Shown here: one piece after another, positions 6,313-16,784 of the stretch
How the letters are laid out: each line of letters begins with the position of its first letter
How positions within the stretch are numbered: the stretch's first letter is position 1
Assembly: GCA_021443545.1 (NCBI GenBank)
Contig: JABUTU010000085.1
Location: 1 to 38,754 of the forward strand
Direction: 5' to 3'
DNA from: Marinilabiliaceae bacterium
GTDB taxonomy: Bacteria; Bacteroidota; Bacteroidia; Bacteroidales; Marinilabiliaceae
DNA: 38,754 bases
Program-made: the position numbers and the translations under genes
The notes under the pieces: model-generated
What the model saw: only the letters and a program-made list of their open reading frames with translations
Told to the model about the DNA's origin: nothing
Databases searched by the model: none

Positions 6313-7221
6313 ATGAACACATGGAATGACATAGAGAGAGGCAGCATTGCAGACTTGCAACACTTAGACTATATCAATAGTCGAAAGGAGTCCGTATGGC
6401 GCAATATATGCTGTCAGGCAGGCATAGAACAAAAAGAGATTCCTCTTCAACCGACACCAGTCAGACACAATCCAATGTGGTGGCTCATGAGAGGAGCTGC
6501 AGCAATATTGGCTGTATTATCGATTGGATATGTGGCATACACATGGCGTCTGTCATCATCCTCTCATGACAATAATAGCTATGCCACGCATATTACAGCC
6601 GACACGGACCATCAGCAGTATATCATGCCTGACAACTCCGTTGTAACGCTTGCCAAGGGCTCTACCCTCGCATATACGTTCAATGAGAGTCAGCGCAGTG
6701 CAACAGTCGTTGGACTTGCCGACTTCAAAGTTGTCCGAGATGTTGAGAGACCATTCTCCGTCGACCTGAAAGAGAGTCATGTCGTGGTATTGGGAACAGA
6801 GTTTACCGTTGAGAACATCCCAGAACGCGCAAGAAGCGGGGTCAACGTCAGGAGCGGACATGTGCGTTTTGAGTCTCGCGACGGACAGATGGTAGAACTA
6901 TACAAAGGAGATAATGCAACATTCTCCAACGGTAAATTCAGCACATACCACAATTCTCCAGACTCAGATGTCTCATGGTTCGACCAGACACTGACACTTA
7001 AGGATGCAACACTCTCGCAGACGCTCTGCAGACTGCAGGTGGTATATCCTGAGATAACATCAGTAGAAGAGAATTGTGAAGGCATCATAGAGAGTGCAGA
7101 CAACATACGTGTAACCACCAGATTTGTCAACACCCCGTTGAATCAGGCTATAGACGAATTATCTCTGCATTTCGGAATAAAAATAGATTTCATAAGTGGC
7201 TGTTTGGTTTTATCTCGTTAA
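6313..7221 (+). CDS. FecR family anti-sigma factor (FecR plus DUF4974)
   Basis: This is a 302-residue inner-membrane protein. Residues 1-53 are the cytoplasmic N-terminus, residues about 54-78 the single membrane helix (WWLMRGAAAILAVLSIGYVA), and the rest is periplasmic. The FecR domain (about 90-195) contains YIMPDNSVVTLAKGSTLAY, FSVDLKESHVVVLGTEF and VNVRSGHVRF; the C-terminal 70 residues (DQTLTLKDATLSQTL and NTPLNQAIDELSLHFGI) are DUF4974. These proteins take a signal from an outer-membrane receptor and hold or release an ECF sigma factor. The receptor follows directly, but no sigma gene is present upstream, so the partner must be encoded elsewhere or has been lost. Confidence 0.88.
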   Translation: MNTWNDIERGSIADLQHLDYINSRKESVWRNICCQAGIEQKEIPLQPTPVRHNPMWWLMRGAAAILAVLSIGYVAYTWRLSSSSHDNNSYATHITADTDHQQYIMPDNSVVTLAKGSTLAYTFNESQRSATVVGLADFKVVRDVERPFSVDLKESHVVVLGTEFTVENIPERARSGVNVRSGHVRFESRDGQMVELYKGDNATFSNGKFSTYHNSPDSDVSWFDQTLTLKDATLSQTLCRLQVVYPEITSVEENCEGIIESADNIRVTTRFVNTPLNQAIDELSLHFGIKIDFISGCLVLSR

Positions 7222-7226
7222 CTTTG
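7219..7226 (+). promoter_or_regulatory. -7-like element TAACTTTG at the FecR stop codon
   Basis: This is an exact TAnnTTTG match that includes the FecR stop codon. The -33 box is unclear (a TTTG at 7203-7206 is only 12 bp away). If active, the receptor gene would have its own transcript starting near 7232 with a leader of about 60 nt. Confidence 0.4.
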
Positions 7227-7293
7227 TGGACACGAGATATCAAATCCTCAATACTTTTAAGTGACCTGTCAGCTCTTAGAATATAGTGATTTG

Positions 7294-9984
7294 TTGAAAA
7301 GGCGCCTCGTGCGCCTTTTTTGCTTTATCATGACTCTCTTCATCGGATTACAATCCACCGCACAAGAGAGAGACTCGACACTGACTCAAATAAGCGAGCT
7401 TCCTACACATACCATCTCGCTTCCCCACATGAGCTATCCAACAGCGGACAGTCTTCTGCATACAATTGAGATTATATCCAACATTACAATCAGCTATTCG
7501 ACGAGAGTGCTTGCTGACCCGAAGAGTAGCATCACGCTACGACATAAGCAATGGCAGCTCATTGAACTGCTTGATAAAGTGTTCGGACGATACAAGGTCC
7601 AATACCACATTGAGAGCAACAAGATTATAGTGACACCGCCTGACAACACAAAGAGATATGTGATAAGTGGATACGTCAGAGATGCTGTCAGCCGAGAGTC
7701 GCTCATTGGTGCCAATATATACGACTCATTATTGCTGCGAGGCGCCACGACAAACGGATATGGATTCTTCAGCTTCACGCTGCCAGAGGGGCATGTTCCA
7801 TTCAAGGCCTCATTCATCGGATACAAGACATACTTCACTGACTTAGACCTTCATAGCGATACGCTCCTCAACATAACACTCACACCTCACACACGACTAC
7901 TTAACTTTGAGATTAATGCTCCAGGAGTAGAGATTCCGAACGATGGTGGCGTGGGGATGGTCCGACTGCCCCTGCAACAAGTCAAAGCTATGCCAACGCT
8001 TTTCGGAGAGAGTGACATCATACGCGCCATACAGCAGACACCAGGCATCCAATGTGGAGAAGAGGGATTTGGAGGAATGAGCGTCAGAGGAGGCGGATCG
8101 GACCAAAATATTGTCCTTCTCGATGACGTCCCCCTCTACAACCCCATGCATCTGATGGGACTATACACCATTTTCAATTCAGAAGGTATCAACTCGGCGA
8201 CACTCATCAAGGGCGGCTTCCCGGCTCGATATGGCGGAAGAATGTCGAGCGTGCTGGATGTCAAGATGAGAGAGGGCGACATGAAGCATTTCCATGGGTA
8301 TCTCAACTTCGGATTATTAGCCTCCAACGCAATGTTCGAAGGCCCTATCATCGAAGATAAGATGTCGTTTATCGTATCGGCTCGAAGAACATATTTCGAC
8401 TTGATATCCGACTACATTCAACGAAAATCGGACTCACGATACTCATTCTATTTCTATGACGTGAGTGCTAAATTAAACTACAAAATAAACGACAGAAATA
8501 GGGTGTACATCAGCTACTTCATGGGATACGATAATCTGGACAACGACTATAATTTCCGCAACAAGACAATCCACTACAATGGAGACGAGACGCGTGAGAT
8601 ACAGATCAGCGACAAACAACAATACAGATGGGGTAATATTATTGCGGCAGCAAGGTGGAATCATATATACGGCAATCAGATATTCAGCAATTTCACCACA
8701 TCGTTCAGTCGCTATCGCTTTAAGAACAACCATTTCAACTACAATATCTATAACACGCAAGGTACAACAACTTACTACAGTGGAGTAAATGATTTAGGCT
8801 TTAAGATGGACGCCTCATACCATCCTGAATTTGGATTTATAAACGTTATAAGGGTCGGAACAGAGCTCATATTACACTATTTCTACCCAGGCTTCTCCAT
8901 CTCCAGCAACATAGGCAATAACGAGCCCTTCAACAATGATGCAATCAATGCCTCAGTACGAACTCCGCAGAAAAAAATTGAAGGACACACCTACGTCGAG
9001 TCACACCTCACCATCAGACGATTTAATGCGAATTTCGGCATACATTTTTCGATGATAGATAGGAAGAACCAATCGCCCTTCCTTCAGATTGAGCCCCGAA
9101 TTCTTTCGACATACACCCCTAACAACCGTGTAAAACTCCGAATAGGCGGTTCATGTATGTCACAATTCATACAGCAGATGCACTTCACAAATGTGGCGAC
9201 ACCAGCCGACCTATGGCTTCCTATCTCCGACACAACACCACCGCCACGAGTATGGCAGCTATCCATGGAGAGTGAAATATCCATATCGGATGACCTTAGA
9301 CTAACTGGCGAGGTATACACCAAGAAATATGTCAGGCTACAGACTTTTAAGACCACATCCGCTATTGAGCTACTCTCTTCTGGCGACTGGAAAAACCTCT
9401 ACATAACAGGTGATGGTTATTCGTATGGAAGCGAGATAATGCTACACAAAAAAAATGGACCTATATCAGGCTGGATCAGTTACACATACTCGCATGCACG
9501 AAATCGTTTTTGTGGTGACACGAGCAGAGAGTATCCGCAGACAGGATACTACCCCACCGACTACGACAAACCACATAGTGTTAACCTGTATAGTGTCTTC
9601 AATCTAAATGATAAAATTGACATATCAGCATTATGGACACTCAGTAGCGGAGCACCTATAACCATCTCTGAGAGCAGCTACGCCATCGTTGCCGACCCGA
9701 ATATTTACGAGACCAGCAGCATGGCTTCGCTTCCTGGCGAAAAGAATAAATATAGGCTAAAGAATTCACATATGCTCAATATAGGCGTCAACATACACAA
9801 CACTAAATCCAATGGAGAACGCACCTTCAGCTTTGGAGTTTACAATGTCTATGCAAAACGCAACCCTATGTTTGTCTATTGGAAGCAACAAGAAGATGCA
9901 GAGGGCAATACAACAAATCAACTGAAACAATATAGTTTAATTGCAATGCCATGGCCATACATAAAATACAGCATTCGCTTTTGA
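7294..9984 (+). CDS. TonB-dependent receptor with STN signalling domain
   Basis: This is an outer-membrane receptor of about 896 residues. No in-frame ATG precedes the signal peptide; I chose TTG 7294 because it gives a clean one (MKRRLVRLF..., ending STAQ). GTG 7261 is possible; ATG 7330 would remove the charged part. In order: an STN domain (about 35-115, including SLLHTIEIISNITISYS and LLDKVFGRYKVQYHI), a carboxypeptidase-regulatory-like Ig domain (about 120-205), a plug (about 215-340, with IQQTPGIQCGEEGFGGMSVRGG and GGFPARYGGRMSSVLDV) and a 22-strand-type barrel ending in Phe. STN domains contact FecR, so ligand binding should signal through the upstream protein. The substrate is unknown; pairing with DUF4249 rather than SusD argues against a classical glycan transporter. 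Confidence 0.88.
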   Translation: MKRRLVRLFCFIMTLFIGLQSTAQERDSTLTQISELPTHTISLPHMSYPTADSLLHTIEIISNITISYSTRVLADPKSSITLRHKQWQLIELLDKVFGRYKVQYHIESNKIIVTPPDNTKRYVISGYVRDAVSRESLIGANIYDSLLLRGATTNGYGFFSFTLPEGHVPFKASFIGYKTYFTDLDLHSDTLLNITLTPHTRLLNFEINAPGVEIPNDGGVGMVRLPLQQVKAMPTLFGESDIIRAIQQTPGIQCGEEGFGGMSVRGGGSDQNIVLLDDVPLYNPMHLMGLYTIFNSEGINSATLIKGGFPARYGGRMSSVLDVKMREGDMKHFHGYLNFGLLASNAMFEGPIIEDKMSFIVSARRTYFDLISDYIQRKSDSRYSFYFYDVSAKLNYKINDRNRVYISYFMGYDNLDNDYNFRNKTIHYNGDETREIQISDKQQYRWGNIIAAARWNHIYGNQIFSNFTTSFSRYRFKNNHFNYNIYNTQGTTTYYSGVNDLGFKMDASYHPEFGFINVIRVGTELILHYFYPGFSISSNIGNNEPFNNDAINASVRTPQKKIEGHTYVESHLTIRRFNANFGIHFSMIDRKNQSPFLQIEPRILSTYTPNNRVKLRIGGSCMSQFIQQMHFTNVATPADLWLPISDTTPPPRVWQLSMESEISISDDLRLTGEVYTKKYVRLQTFKTTSAIELLSSGDWKNLYITGDGYSYGSEIMLHKKNGPISGWISYTYSHARNRFCGDTSREYPQTGYYPTDYDKPHSVNLYSVFNLNDKIDISALWTLSSGAPITISESSYAIVADPNIYETSSMASLPGEKNKYRLKNSHMLNIGVNIHNTKSNGERTFSFGVYNVYAKRNPMFVYWKQQEDAEGNTTNQLKQYSLIAMPWPYIKYSIRF
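7297..7321 (+). terminator. Terminator-shaped hairpin inside the 5' end of the TonB receptor gene
   Basis: AAAAGGCGC (7297-7305) pairs perfectly with GCGCCTTTT (7311-7319) around a 5-nt loop, and six T residues run from 7316 to 7321. This is a textbook intrinsic terminator, yet in the receptor frame it encodes the signal peptide start (KRRLVRLF). It may end the FecR transcript, act as an attenuator for the receptor, or both. A CACGAG at 7231-7236 could pair with the loop and first stem base (CTCGTG, 7306-7311) and prevent the hairpin. Confidence 0.6.
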
Positions 9985-10841
9985 AAAATAGCGTTTTGAC
10001 ATACGTGCTGCTAATCGTGGCATCAATGACTCTCCTTACTTCATGCGAGGAGAACTCGGATATTGACATAGACCCAGCTGACGAACAGATTCTGTATTGC
10101 TATATATTCCCTGATAGTATCGTAACTGTCCATCTCTACAAAGCCGTCGCCTACACATCGGAAAAGAATATGACTCCAGTGGAGAAGGGCAGTACAATTA
10201 CAATTGAGACGCTGAACAGACAATACACGTCAGAGACCGACAATGAAACCACATCCTTCATTTTCAGAGATTTAACGACAGAACCAGACTCAACGATAAC
10301 GATAGAGGTACTCGACAGATCGGCAAATAACGCAAGCGCGACAACCTACATTCCACACAAGCCAGAAGTCAGGATGGTTGACACGACAACCATCAGAATA
10401 GACTATACAGAGTATCTGCAATGTCGGTTAGAACTTACAGATGAAAAGAATGTCAGCAACTACTACCAACTCATCATGAGAGACGGAAATAGAAACGTTA
10501 TAGACTCAGTCGAATATGACGACCCGATATTCTTCTCGCACAGCTCTACAATCTTCTCACCCAACCAGATGTATGGTCTTTTCTCCGACACATATATACA
10601 GGATAGCAAATACCAACTCTTCCTGACATTTCCCAAGAGGCTTATACGAGAGAATGAACATATAACAATTGAGTTATACAACCTCACTTACGACCATTAT
10701 TGCTACCTTCAGATGCTTTCGAGACTGCAACAATACATCATTTTACCCGTTTTCGGTATATCATCACTCTATAGTAATGTCATAGGAGGAACCGGTTTGG
10801 TCACTGGAGTAAATATGTGGCAATACACACTAAAAGAGTAG
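9951..10841 (+). CDS. DUF4249 family lipoprotein
   Basis: This is a 296-residue lipoprotein whose start overlaps the receptor gene by 34 nt, so the two are co-translated. The signal peptide ends in the lipobox LLTSC (about residues 28-32). The body shows the DUF4249 layout: an N-terminal beta domain (ILYCYIFPDSIVTVHLYKA, KGSTITIETLNR), a middle LELTDEKNVSNYYQL segment, and a C-terminal HITIELYNLTYDHYCYL motif followed by a Gly-rich end (GISSLYSNVIGGTGLVTG). DUF4249 proteins are regularly encoded behind STN-type receptors in Bacteroidota and are thought to be surface partners of the receptor; no substrate is known. It ends the FecR operon. Confidence 0.85.
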   Translation: MAIHKIQHSLLKNSVLTYVLLIVASMTLLTSCEENSDIDIDPADEQILYCYIFPDSIVTVHLYKAVAYTSEKNMTPVEKGSTITIETLNRQYTSETDNETTSFIFRDLTTEPDSTITIEVLDRSANNASATTYIPHKPEVRMVDTTTIRIDYTEYLQCRLELTDEKNVSNYYQLIMRDGNRNVIDSVEYDDPIFFSHSSTIFSPNQMYGLFSDTYIQDSKYQLFLTFPKRLIRENEHITIELYNLTYDHYCYLQMLSRLQQYIILPVFGISSLYSNVIGGTGLVTGVNMWQYTLKE

Positions 10842-10874
10842 CACACAACATTTTAAGAAATTTTGATATGAGTA

Positions 10875-10904
10875 TTGCAGTTTAATAAAAAATAGTTAAT
10901 TTTG
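10875..10904 (+). promoter_or_regulatory. Promoter of the coiled coil-zapA-rny operon
   Basis: TTG at 10875-10877 and TAATTTTG at 10897-10904 are 19 bp apart, an excellent match to the Bacteroidota consensus. Transcription would start near 10910. This places the start of the first gene at ATG 10929 and not at 10902, which overlaps the -7 box. Confidence 0.7.
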
Positions 10905-10928
10905 CGATGCATAATAGCTATTCGAAAA

Positions 10929-11225
10929 ATGAGTCAGTCAAGCGAAGAAATTGCTAATCAAGTATTCGACAAAATTTCTAAAGTTGTCGACAAAATTGAG
11001 AGACTCAAGAGTCGAGAAACTTATCTCGAAATGGAGGTTAGCCGACTGGATTCGCTTATTAAGGAGAAAGAGAGAGAGTTACAGGAGTTAGAGGAAAAAT
11101 TCAGAATATACAGAACAGCTGTTGGTTTAGGGGCTGTATCTGAAGGAGAGAGAGAGGATGCAAAAAAACGATTAGCTAAGATTGTGCGGGATATTGACAA
11201 GTGCATAGCGCTTCTTAACCAATGA
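10929..11225 (+). CDS. Small coiled-coil protein upstream of zapA
   Basis: This is a 98-residue protein that is almost entirely helical and charged (IERLKSRETYLEMEVSRLD, then LIKEKERELQELEEKF). It is a typical coiled coil without signal peptide or membrane segment. The start at 10929 is set by the promoter. The stop overlaps the zapA start by 4 nt (ATGA), indicating translational coupling. Proteins of this kind are usually found directly before zapA in Bacteroidota; a ZapB-like divisome role is plausible but is inferred from size, coiled coil and position. Confidence 0.7.
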   Translation: MSQSSEEIANQVFDKISKVVDKIERLKSRETYLEMEVSRLDSLIKEKERELQELEEKFRIYRTAVGLGAVSEGEREDAKKRLAKIVRDIDKCIALLNQ

Positions 11226-11542
11226 GTGATAACCAAATAAACGGATATACACCAGAAACAGTATCTGTGGAGTTTAGGCTCCATGGGAGGGTATATAGAC
11301 TTCCGAGAATCGACTCGAAAAGTGAAGCATACACCCGGGAAGCCATCGATCTTCTCTCCAAACGCATCCAACATTTGTCGGAACGTTTCAACATAGAGAC
11401 CTTAGACATATGCACTTATGCTGCAATTGAACTGATTGCAAATGCGCTGGAAGCCAAAGATTTATCCAACGATACGAAAGCCACCACTGCATTACTGAGC
11501 ATCAACCAGCAGTTGAGCGATATCCTGCAAGAAAAAGATTAA
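11222..11542 (+). CDS. zapA: Cell division protein ZapA
   Basis: This is a 106-residue cytoplasmic protein. The N-terminal half has the small beta-alpha ZapA head (VSVEFRLHGRVYRLPRIDS, YTREAIDLLSKRIQHLSERF) and the C-terminal half a long helix (TYAAIELIANALEAKDL). ZapA binds and bundles FtsZ filaments at the Z ring. Position between a coiled-coil gene and rny is the known arrangement in this phylum and supports the call. The ATG overlaps the upstream stop. Confidence 0.8.
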   Translation: MSDNQINGYTPETVSVEFRLHGRVYRLPRIDSKSEAYTREAIDLLSKRIQHLSERFNIETLDICTYAAIELIANALEAKDLSNDTKATTALLSINQQLSDILQEKD

Positions 11543-11585
11543 TAATTTTTAGTTTACAGGATTTATAATATTAGCACAAAATAGA

Positions 11586-13124
11586 ATGGAGATTGCAACA
11601 ATAATCGCTGGTCTGATTGGCATCTTGGTGGGCGGAGCTTTAGTTTGGCTTCTCCTCAACACAGCCTTGAAGAAACGCAGCGAAAAGATAATTCAAGAGG
11701 CAGAGGCTGAAGCTGAAGTAATCAAGAAGGACAAGATTCTACAAGCCAAAGAGAAGTTCCTGGCTCTCAAAGCAGAAAACGAGAAGGAGATTAATCAGCG
11801 CAACCAGAAGATGGCAGCTGCTGAGAACAGAATTCACCAGAAGGAGGCTTCATTAGACCAGAAAAACAACGAACTGCAACGCAGAAGCAAAGACCTCGAC
11901 ATCACACAAGAGAAACTCGACAAGCAACTCGAGACAATTGACAAACGCAAAGAGGAGATAGAACACCTTCACAAGCAACAGATTGAGAAACTCGAGGCTA
12001 TCACAGGAATGAGCAGTGCTCAGGCAAAAGAGCAACTCATTGAAAGTCTTAAGGCTGAGGCTAAAACCGAGGCAATGTCGTATGTCAACGACATTATGGA
12101 TGAGGCAAAGATTAATGCAAACAAGGAGGCTAAGAAGATTGTTCTTCAAACAATCCAACGTGTTGCAACTGAGACAGCTATTGAAAACTCTGTCACAATT
12201 TTCCACATCGACTCCGACGAAATCAAAGGTCGAATAATCGGTCGTGAAGGTCGAAACATCAGAGCTCTGGAGGCAGCTACGGGCGTTGAAATAATTGTTG
12301 ATGATACTCCTGAAGCTATCGTCCTTTCGGCTTTCGACCCAATGCGCCGCGAGATTGCACGCTTAGCTCTTCACCAGCTCGTCACAGATGGTCGAATACA
12401 CCCTGCCAGAATTGAAGAGGTTGTCAACAAAGTCCGCAAACAAGTCGAAGAGGAGGTTCTCGAAACAGGTAAACGCACAAGCATTGATTTGAGCATACAT
12501 GGTCTTCATCCAGAACTCATCAAACTGATTGGAAAGATGAAGTACCGCTCATCATACGGACAGAACCTTCTCCAGCATGCACGCGAAACAGCAAACCTAT
12601 GTGCAGTTATGGCATCCGAACTGGGGCTAAACGCCAAAAAGGCAAAACGAGCAGGCTTGCTTCACGATATAGGAAAAGTATCCGATGAAGAGCCTGATCT
12701 TCCACACGCAATACTTGGTATGAAACTTGCCGAGAAATACAAGGAAAAACCAGATATCTGTAATGCTGTCGGAGCTCACCACGACGAAGTTGAGATGCAG
12801 ACACTATTGGCTCCAATCGTTCAGGTGTGCGATGCAATATCTGGAGCTCGTCCGGGAGCACGCCGCGAAATCGTCGAGGCTTACATCAAGCGACTCAACG
12901 ACCTTGAGAATATGGCGCTCTCTTATCCAGGAGTGATTAAGACTTATGCAATACAGGCTGGTCGAGAACTGCGCGTAATCGTAGGAAGCGAGAAAATTTC
13001 TGATAAAGAGGCTGAGACGATATCATACGACTTAGCAAGAAAAATTCAGACTGAGATGACATACCCTGGACAGGTCAAGATAACAGTTATCAGAGAGACA
13101 CGGGCAGTAAGCTACGCCAAATAA
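11586..13124 (+). CDS. rny: Ribonuclease Y
   Basis: This is a 512-residue membrane-anchored endoribonuclease that starts decay of many mRNAs. In order: an N-terminal membrane helix ([19 protein letters not shown], about 5-23), a long charged coiled coil (about 30-185), a KH RNA-binding domain with [15 protein letters not shown] (from residue 215), and an HD domain with catalytic H360-D361 (HDIGK) and the downstream GAHHDEVE metal site. The C-terminal segment ([19 protein letters not shown]) is the standard end. Length is normal for the family. It lies 43 nt behind zapA in the same operon and ends at the terminator at 13147. Confidence 0.96.
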   Translation: MEIATIIAGLIGILVGGALVWLLLNTALKKRSEKIIQEAEAEAEVIKKDKILQAKEKFLALKAENEKEINQRNQKMAAAENRIHQKEASLDQKNNELQRRSKDLDITQEKLDKQLETIDKRKEEIEHLHKQQIEKLEAITGMSSAQAKEQLIESLKAEAKTEAMSYVNDIMDEAKINANKEAKKIVLQTIQRVATETAIENSVTIFHIDSDEIKGRIIGREGRNIRALEAATGVEIIVDDTPEAIVLSAFDPMRREIARLALHQLVTDGRIHPARIEEVVNKVRKQVEEEVLETGKRTSIDLSIHGLHPELIKLIGKMKYRSSYGQNLLQHARETANLCAVMASELGLNAKKAKRAGLLHDIGKVSDEEPDLPHAILGMKLAEKYKEKPDICNAVGAHHDEVEMQTLLAPIVQVCDAISGARPGARREIVEAYIKRLNDLENMALSYPGVIKTYAIQAGRELRVIVGSEKISDKEAETISYDLARKIQTEMTYPGQVKITVIRETRAVSYAK

Positions 13125-13146
13125 AACAAGTCATTATACAAATATA

Positions 13147-13180
13147 AAGAAGCCTGTTCTTCCAAAGAGCAGGCTTCTTT
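13147..13180. terminator. Terminator between rny and tRNA-Arg
   Basis: AAGAAGCCTGTTC pairs with GAGCAGGCTTCTT around a short loop (one mismatch-free 10-bp core, AAGAAGCCTG with CAGGCTTCTT). T-rich flanks occur on both strands, so it can stop rny (plus) and the tRNA transcript (minus). Confidence 0.75.
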
Positions 13181-13192
13181 ATTTACCTGAAG

Positions 13193-13264
13193 TGATCCCG
13201 AGGGGAATCGAACCCCTACCGTCAGAACCGGAATCTGAAATTCTATCCATTGAACTACGGAACC
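13193..13264 (-). tRNA. tRNA-Arg (anticodon CCG)
   Basis: Read on the minus strand the gene runs GGTTCCG (acceptor) ... TCAGA-TTCCGGT-TCTGA (anticodon arm, loop positions 34-36 = CCG) ... AGGGG-TTCGAAT-CCCCT (T arm) ... CGGGATC-A. The acceptor stem pairs with two G-U pairs. CCA is not encoded. It decodes CGG arginine codons. The length is 72 nt. Confidence 0.93.
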
Positions 13265-13275
13265 AATTGCGAGCA

Positions 13276-13306
13276 CAAAGATAACATGACAAAACAAAAA
13301 ATGCAA
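13276..13306 (-). promoter_or_regulatory. Promoter of tRNA-Arg
   Basis: On the minus strand TTG (13304-13306) and TATCTTTG (13276-13283) are 20 bp apart. The predicted start lies a few bases upstream of the mature 5' end at 13264. Confidence 0.6.
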
Positions 13307-13388
13307 TACATACTGAACAAAGTGGTTTCTGCATCTCATTTGTTTCTTATAAAAAGGTATTTGTTTCATTTTGATAGACATCTTTTGA

Positions 13389-14960
<1,572 letters not shown>

Positions 14961-14969
14961 TAGAATACA

Positions 14970-16430
14970 ATGAAATCAACTTATATAGCATCCTTAGCTC
15001 TTATTGTTGCTGGTTTCACATCAATAGAGGCACAGCAATTCACAGGAGATCCGTTTATTCATGACCCTGCTACAATAGCATTCTGCGACGGCAAGTACTA
15101 CACATTTGGAACTGGAGAGAACGGCATCATGTCGGCCGATGGATGGCATTGGGAGACAGGTGCAATACGCCCCGGTCGCGGCGCCGCTCCAGACGTACTC
15201 AAGATTGGCGACAGATACCTTGTGGCTTACAGCTCAACAGGTGGAGGCTTAGGCGGTACACACAGTGGTAAGATTCTGACTATGTGGACTAAGACTCTCG
15301 ATCCTAAATCGCCAGATTTCGGATACACTCAAGCTATGCCAGTCGCTGAGTCATTGGATGACGAAGACTGCGATGCTATTGATGCAGGTCTCTTCCTTGA
15401 CCCTAAAGATGGCAGGCTGTGGGTGACATACGGCACCTACTTTGGATTCATCAGAATCGTTGAGTTGGACCCAGAGACTGGTCTGCGTGTTGAAGGTAAT
15501 GAGGCTGTTAATATAGCCATTGACTGCGAGGCAACAGATTTGATTTATAAGGATGGGTGGTACTATCTTCTTGGAACTCATGGTACATGTTGTGATGGTG
15601 CAAACTCTACGTATAACATCGTTGTAGGCAGATCACGTAAAGTCACAGGACCTTATGTCGACAATATGGGACGCGATATGCTTCAGGGCGGAGGTAAGAT
15701 GGTTCTGGCTGCACATGATAAGGTATATGGACCGGGACACTTCGGTCGTTATATCGAGGAGCCAGGTGTTGAAAAGATGTCATGCCACTACGAAGCTGAT
15801 ATGGACAGAGGCGGCTATAGCGTACTCGGCATCGTGCCTCTACTTTGGCAAAATGGCTGGCCTGTGGGCGGTCAGAATCTGAAAGATGGAACATACGAGA
15901 TTGAGTCGGTTCGCAGAGGTTATGCTTTGGAGCTTTCGGTTGACTTCACACGTGTCAAGAGAGAGTTCCGCGCATTTTGGAATATCGATAAAACACAGCT
16001 CAAGCCTATAGCAATGCCAACACTGGCTGACGTTGAGGCTGACTGGAAGAGCGCTGAGGATGCTGAGGGCAAAATCGCAGTACGCATTGGCGACTATATG
16101 ATGCGTCCTAACCAGAAGTGGACAATAACAGCAGCAGAGGGCGCTGGTGGCTATCTTGGAGCTCCTTATTACAAGATAATTATTGAGGGGACACAACGTG
16201 CTTTGGCAGCAACAGCAAATGGCGAACTGACCACAGTAAGCAACTTCTCGGGTGCAGACGAACAACTTTGGCGAATTGAGCAACTTACAGACGGCTCATA
16301 TCGTATTATGCCAAAGAGCGTTCCAGGACGAGAAGGAGCATTCTGTCTGACATCATCTGGCGATAGCACTCCTACACTTGCACCATTCGACTTTAAGTCG
16401 GACAACTGCAAGTGGAACCTAAAACTTTAA
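14970..16430 (+). CDS. GH43 endo-arabinanase-like glycoside hydrolase with C-terminal domain
   Basis: This is a 486-residue protein with signal peptide (cleavage after IEA, about residue 21). The five-bladed GH43 propeller spans about 25-320: base D32 in FIHDPATIAF, APDVLKIGDRYLVAY, IDAGLFLDPKDGRLWVTYG, and acid E187 in DCEATDLIYKDGWYYLL, followed by CCDGANSTYNIVVGRS and VYGPGHFG. The CC-G-NSTYNI-VGRS block is typical of endo-1,5-alpha-L-arabinanase-type members. Residues about 325-486 contain repeated W-x-I/L elements (QKWTITAAEG, EQLWRIEQL) like a ricin-type trefoil. It probably cuts arabinan or arabinose side chains in the periplasm or at the surface, together with the upstream esterase. 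Confidence 0.85.
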   Translation: MKSTYIASLALIVAGFTSIEAQQFTGDPFIHDPATIAFCDGKYYTFGTGENGIMSADGWHWETGAIRPGRGAAPDVLKIGDRYLVAYSSTGGGLGGTHSGKILTMWTKTLDPKSPDFGYTQAMPVAESLDDEDCDAIDAGLFLDPKDGRLWVTYGTYFGFIRIVELDPETGLRVEGNEAVNIAIDCEATDLIYKDGWYYLLGTHGTCCDGANSTYNIVVGRSRKVTGPYVDNMGRDMLQGGGKMVLAAHDKVYGPGHFGRYIEEPGVEKMSCHYEADMDRGGYSVLGIVPLLWQNGWPVGGQNLKDGTYEIESVRRGYALELSVDFTRVKREFRAFWNIDKTQLKPIAMPTLADVEADWKSAEDAEGKIAVRIGDYMMRPNQKWTITAAEGAGGYLGAPYYKIIIEGTQRALAATANGELTTVSNFSGADEQLWRIEQLTDGSYRIMPKSVPGREGAFCLTSSGDSTPTLAPFDFKSDNCKWNLKL

Positions 16431-16515
16431 GAAATAGAGAAACTTTTCATAAATGCGGTATTTATAACACGATATATTAATTCGGTTGTATTTACAAATT
16501 TGTATAGATTGGCGA

Positions 16516-16553
16516 TGGTGGCACGTTGTGATTAACGCGCCACCTCATTTTTT
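16516..16553 (+). terminator. Terminator of the CE6-GH43 operon
   Basis: GGTGGC (16517-16522) and GCCACC (16539-16544), extended inward by CGTT/AACG after one mismatch, are followed by T6 at 16548-16553. The gap 16431-16784 also contains an ACATCAAA/TTTGATGT inverted repeat (16613-16641) of unknown role and no credible gene. Confidence 0.75.
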
Positions 16554-16610
16554 AGTAACTAATAATTATCAATTATAAAAGATATACACATCGAGTATTC
16601 TCTTTGTGTA

Positions 16611-16643
16611 ATACATCAAATGTGGCAATCTACTTTGATGTGT
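16611..16643. repeat. Inverted repeat in the CE6-GH43/HTCS gap
   Basis: ACATCAAA (16613-16620) and TTTGATGT (16634-16641) are perfect reverse complements with a 13-nt loop; the flanking bases extend the pairing by one wobble and one A-T pair. There is no T run. Role unknown. Confidence 0.4.
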
Positions 16644-16716
16644 CCTTCAGGCAGAGAAACTATTGACCGAGAAGAATCCTATTACAACGCCATATACAAT
16701 ACAAATCCATATAATA

Positions 16717-16751
16717 CAAAAAGCCCTCCCCGCGACTATGCTGAGGAGGAT
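16717..16751 (-). terminator. Possible terminator of the HTCS gene
   Basis: On the minus strand CCTCC and GGAGG (16745-16749 and 16725-16729) enclose a 15-nt loop and are followed by TTTTTG. The stem is short, so the call is weak, but the position 35 bp after the stop fits. Confidence 0.35.
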
Positions 16752-16784
16752 TATAGATATCTACGAATTAATATTGAATCACGC

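Noticed and set aside
11543-11585. 6S RNA next to zapA, as in enterobacteria
   Set aside because: The gap is only 43 nt, too short for 6S RNA.
13193-13264. tRNA-Arg as an attachment site for an integrated element
   Set aside because: No integrase gene and no obvious direct repeat of the tRNA 3' end were found in the window; the genes on both sides look like ordinary chromosomal genes.
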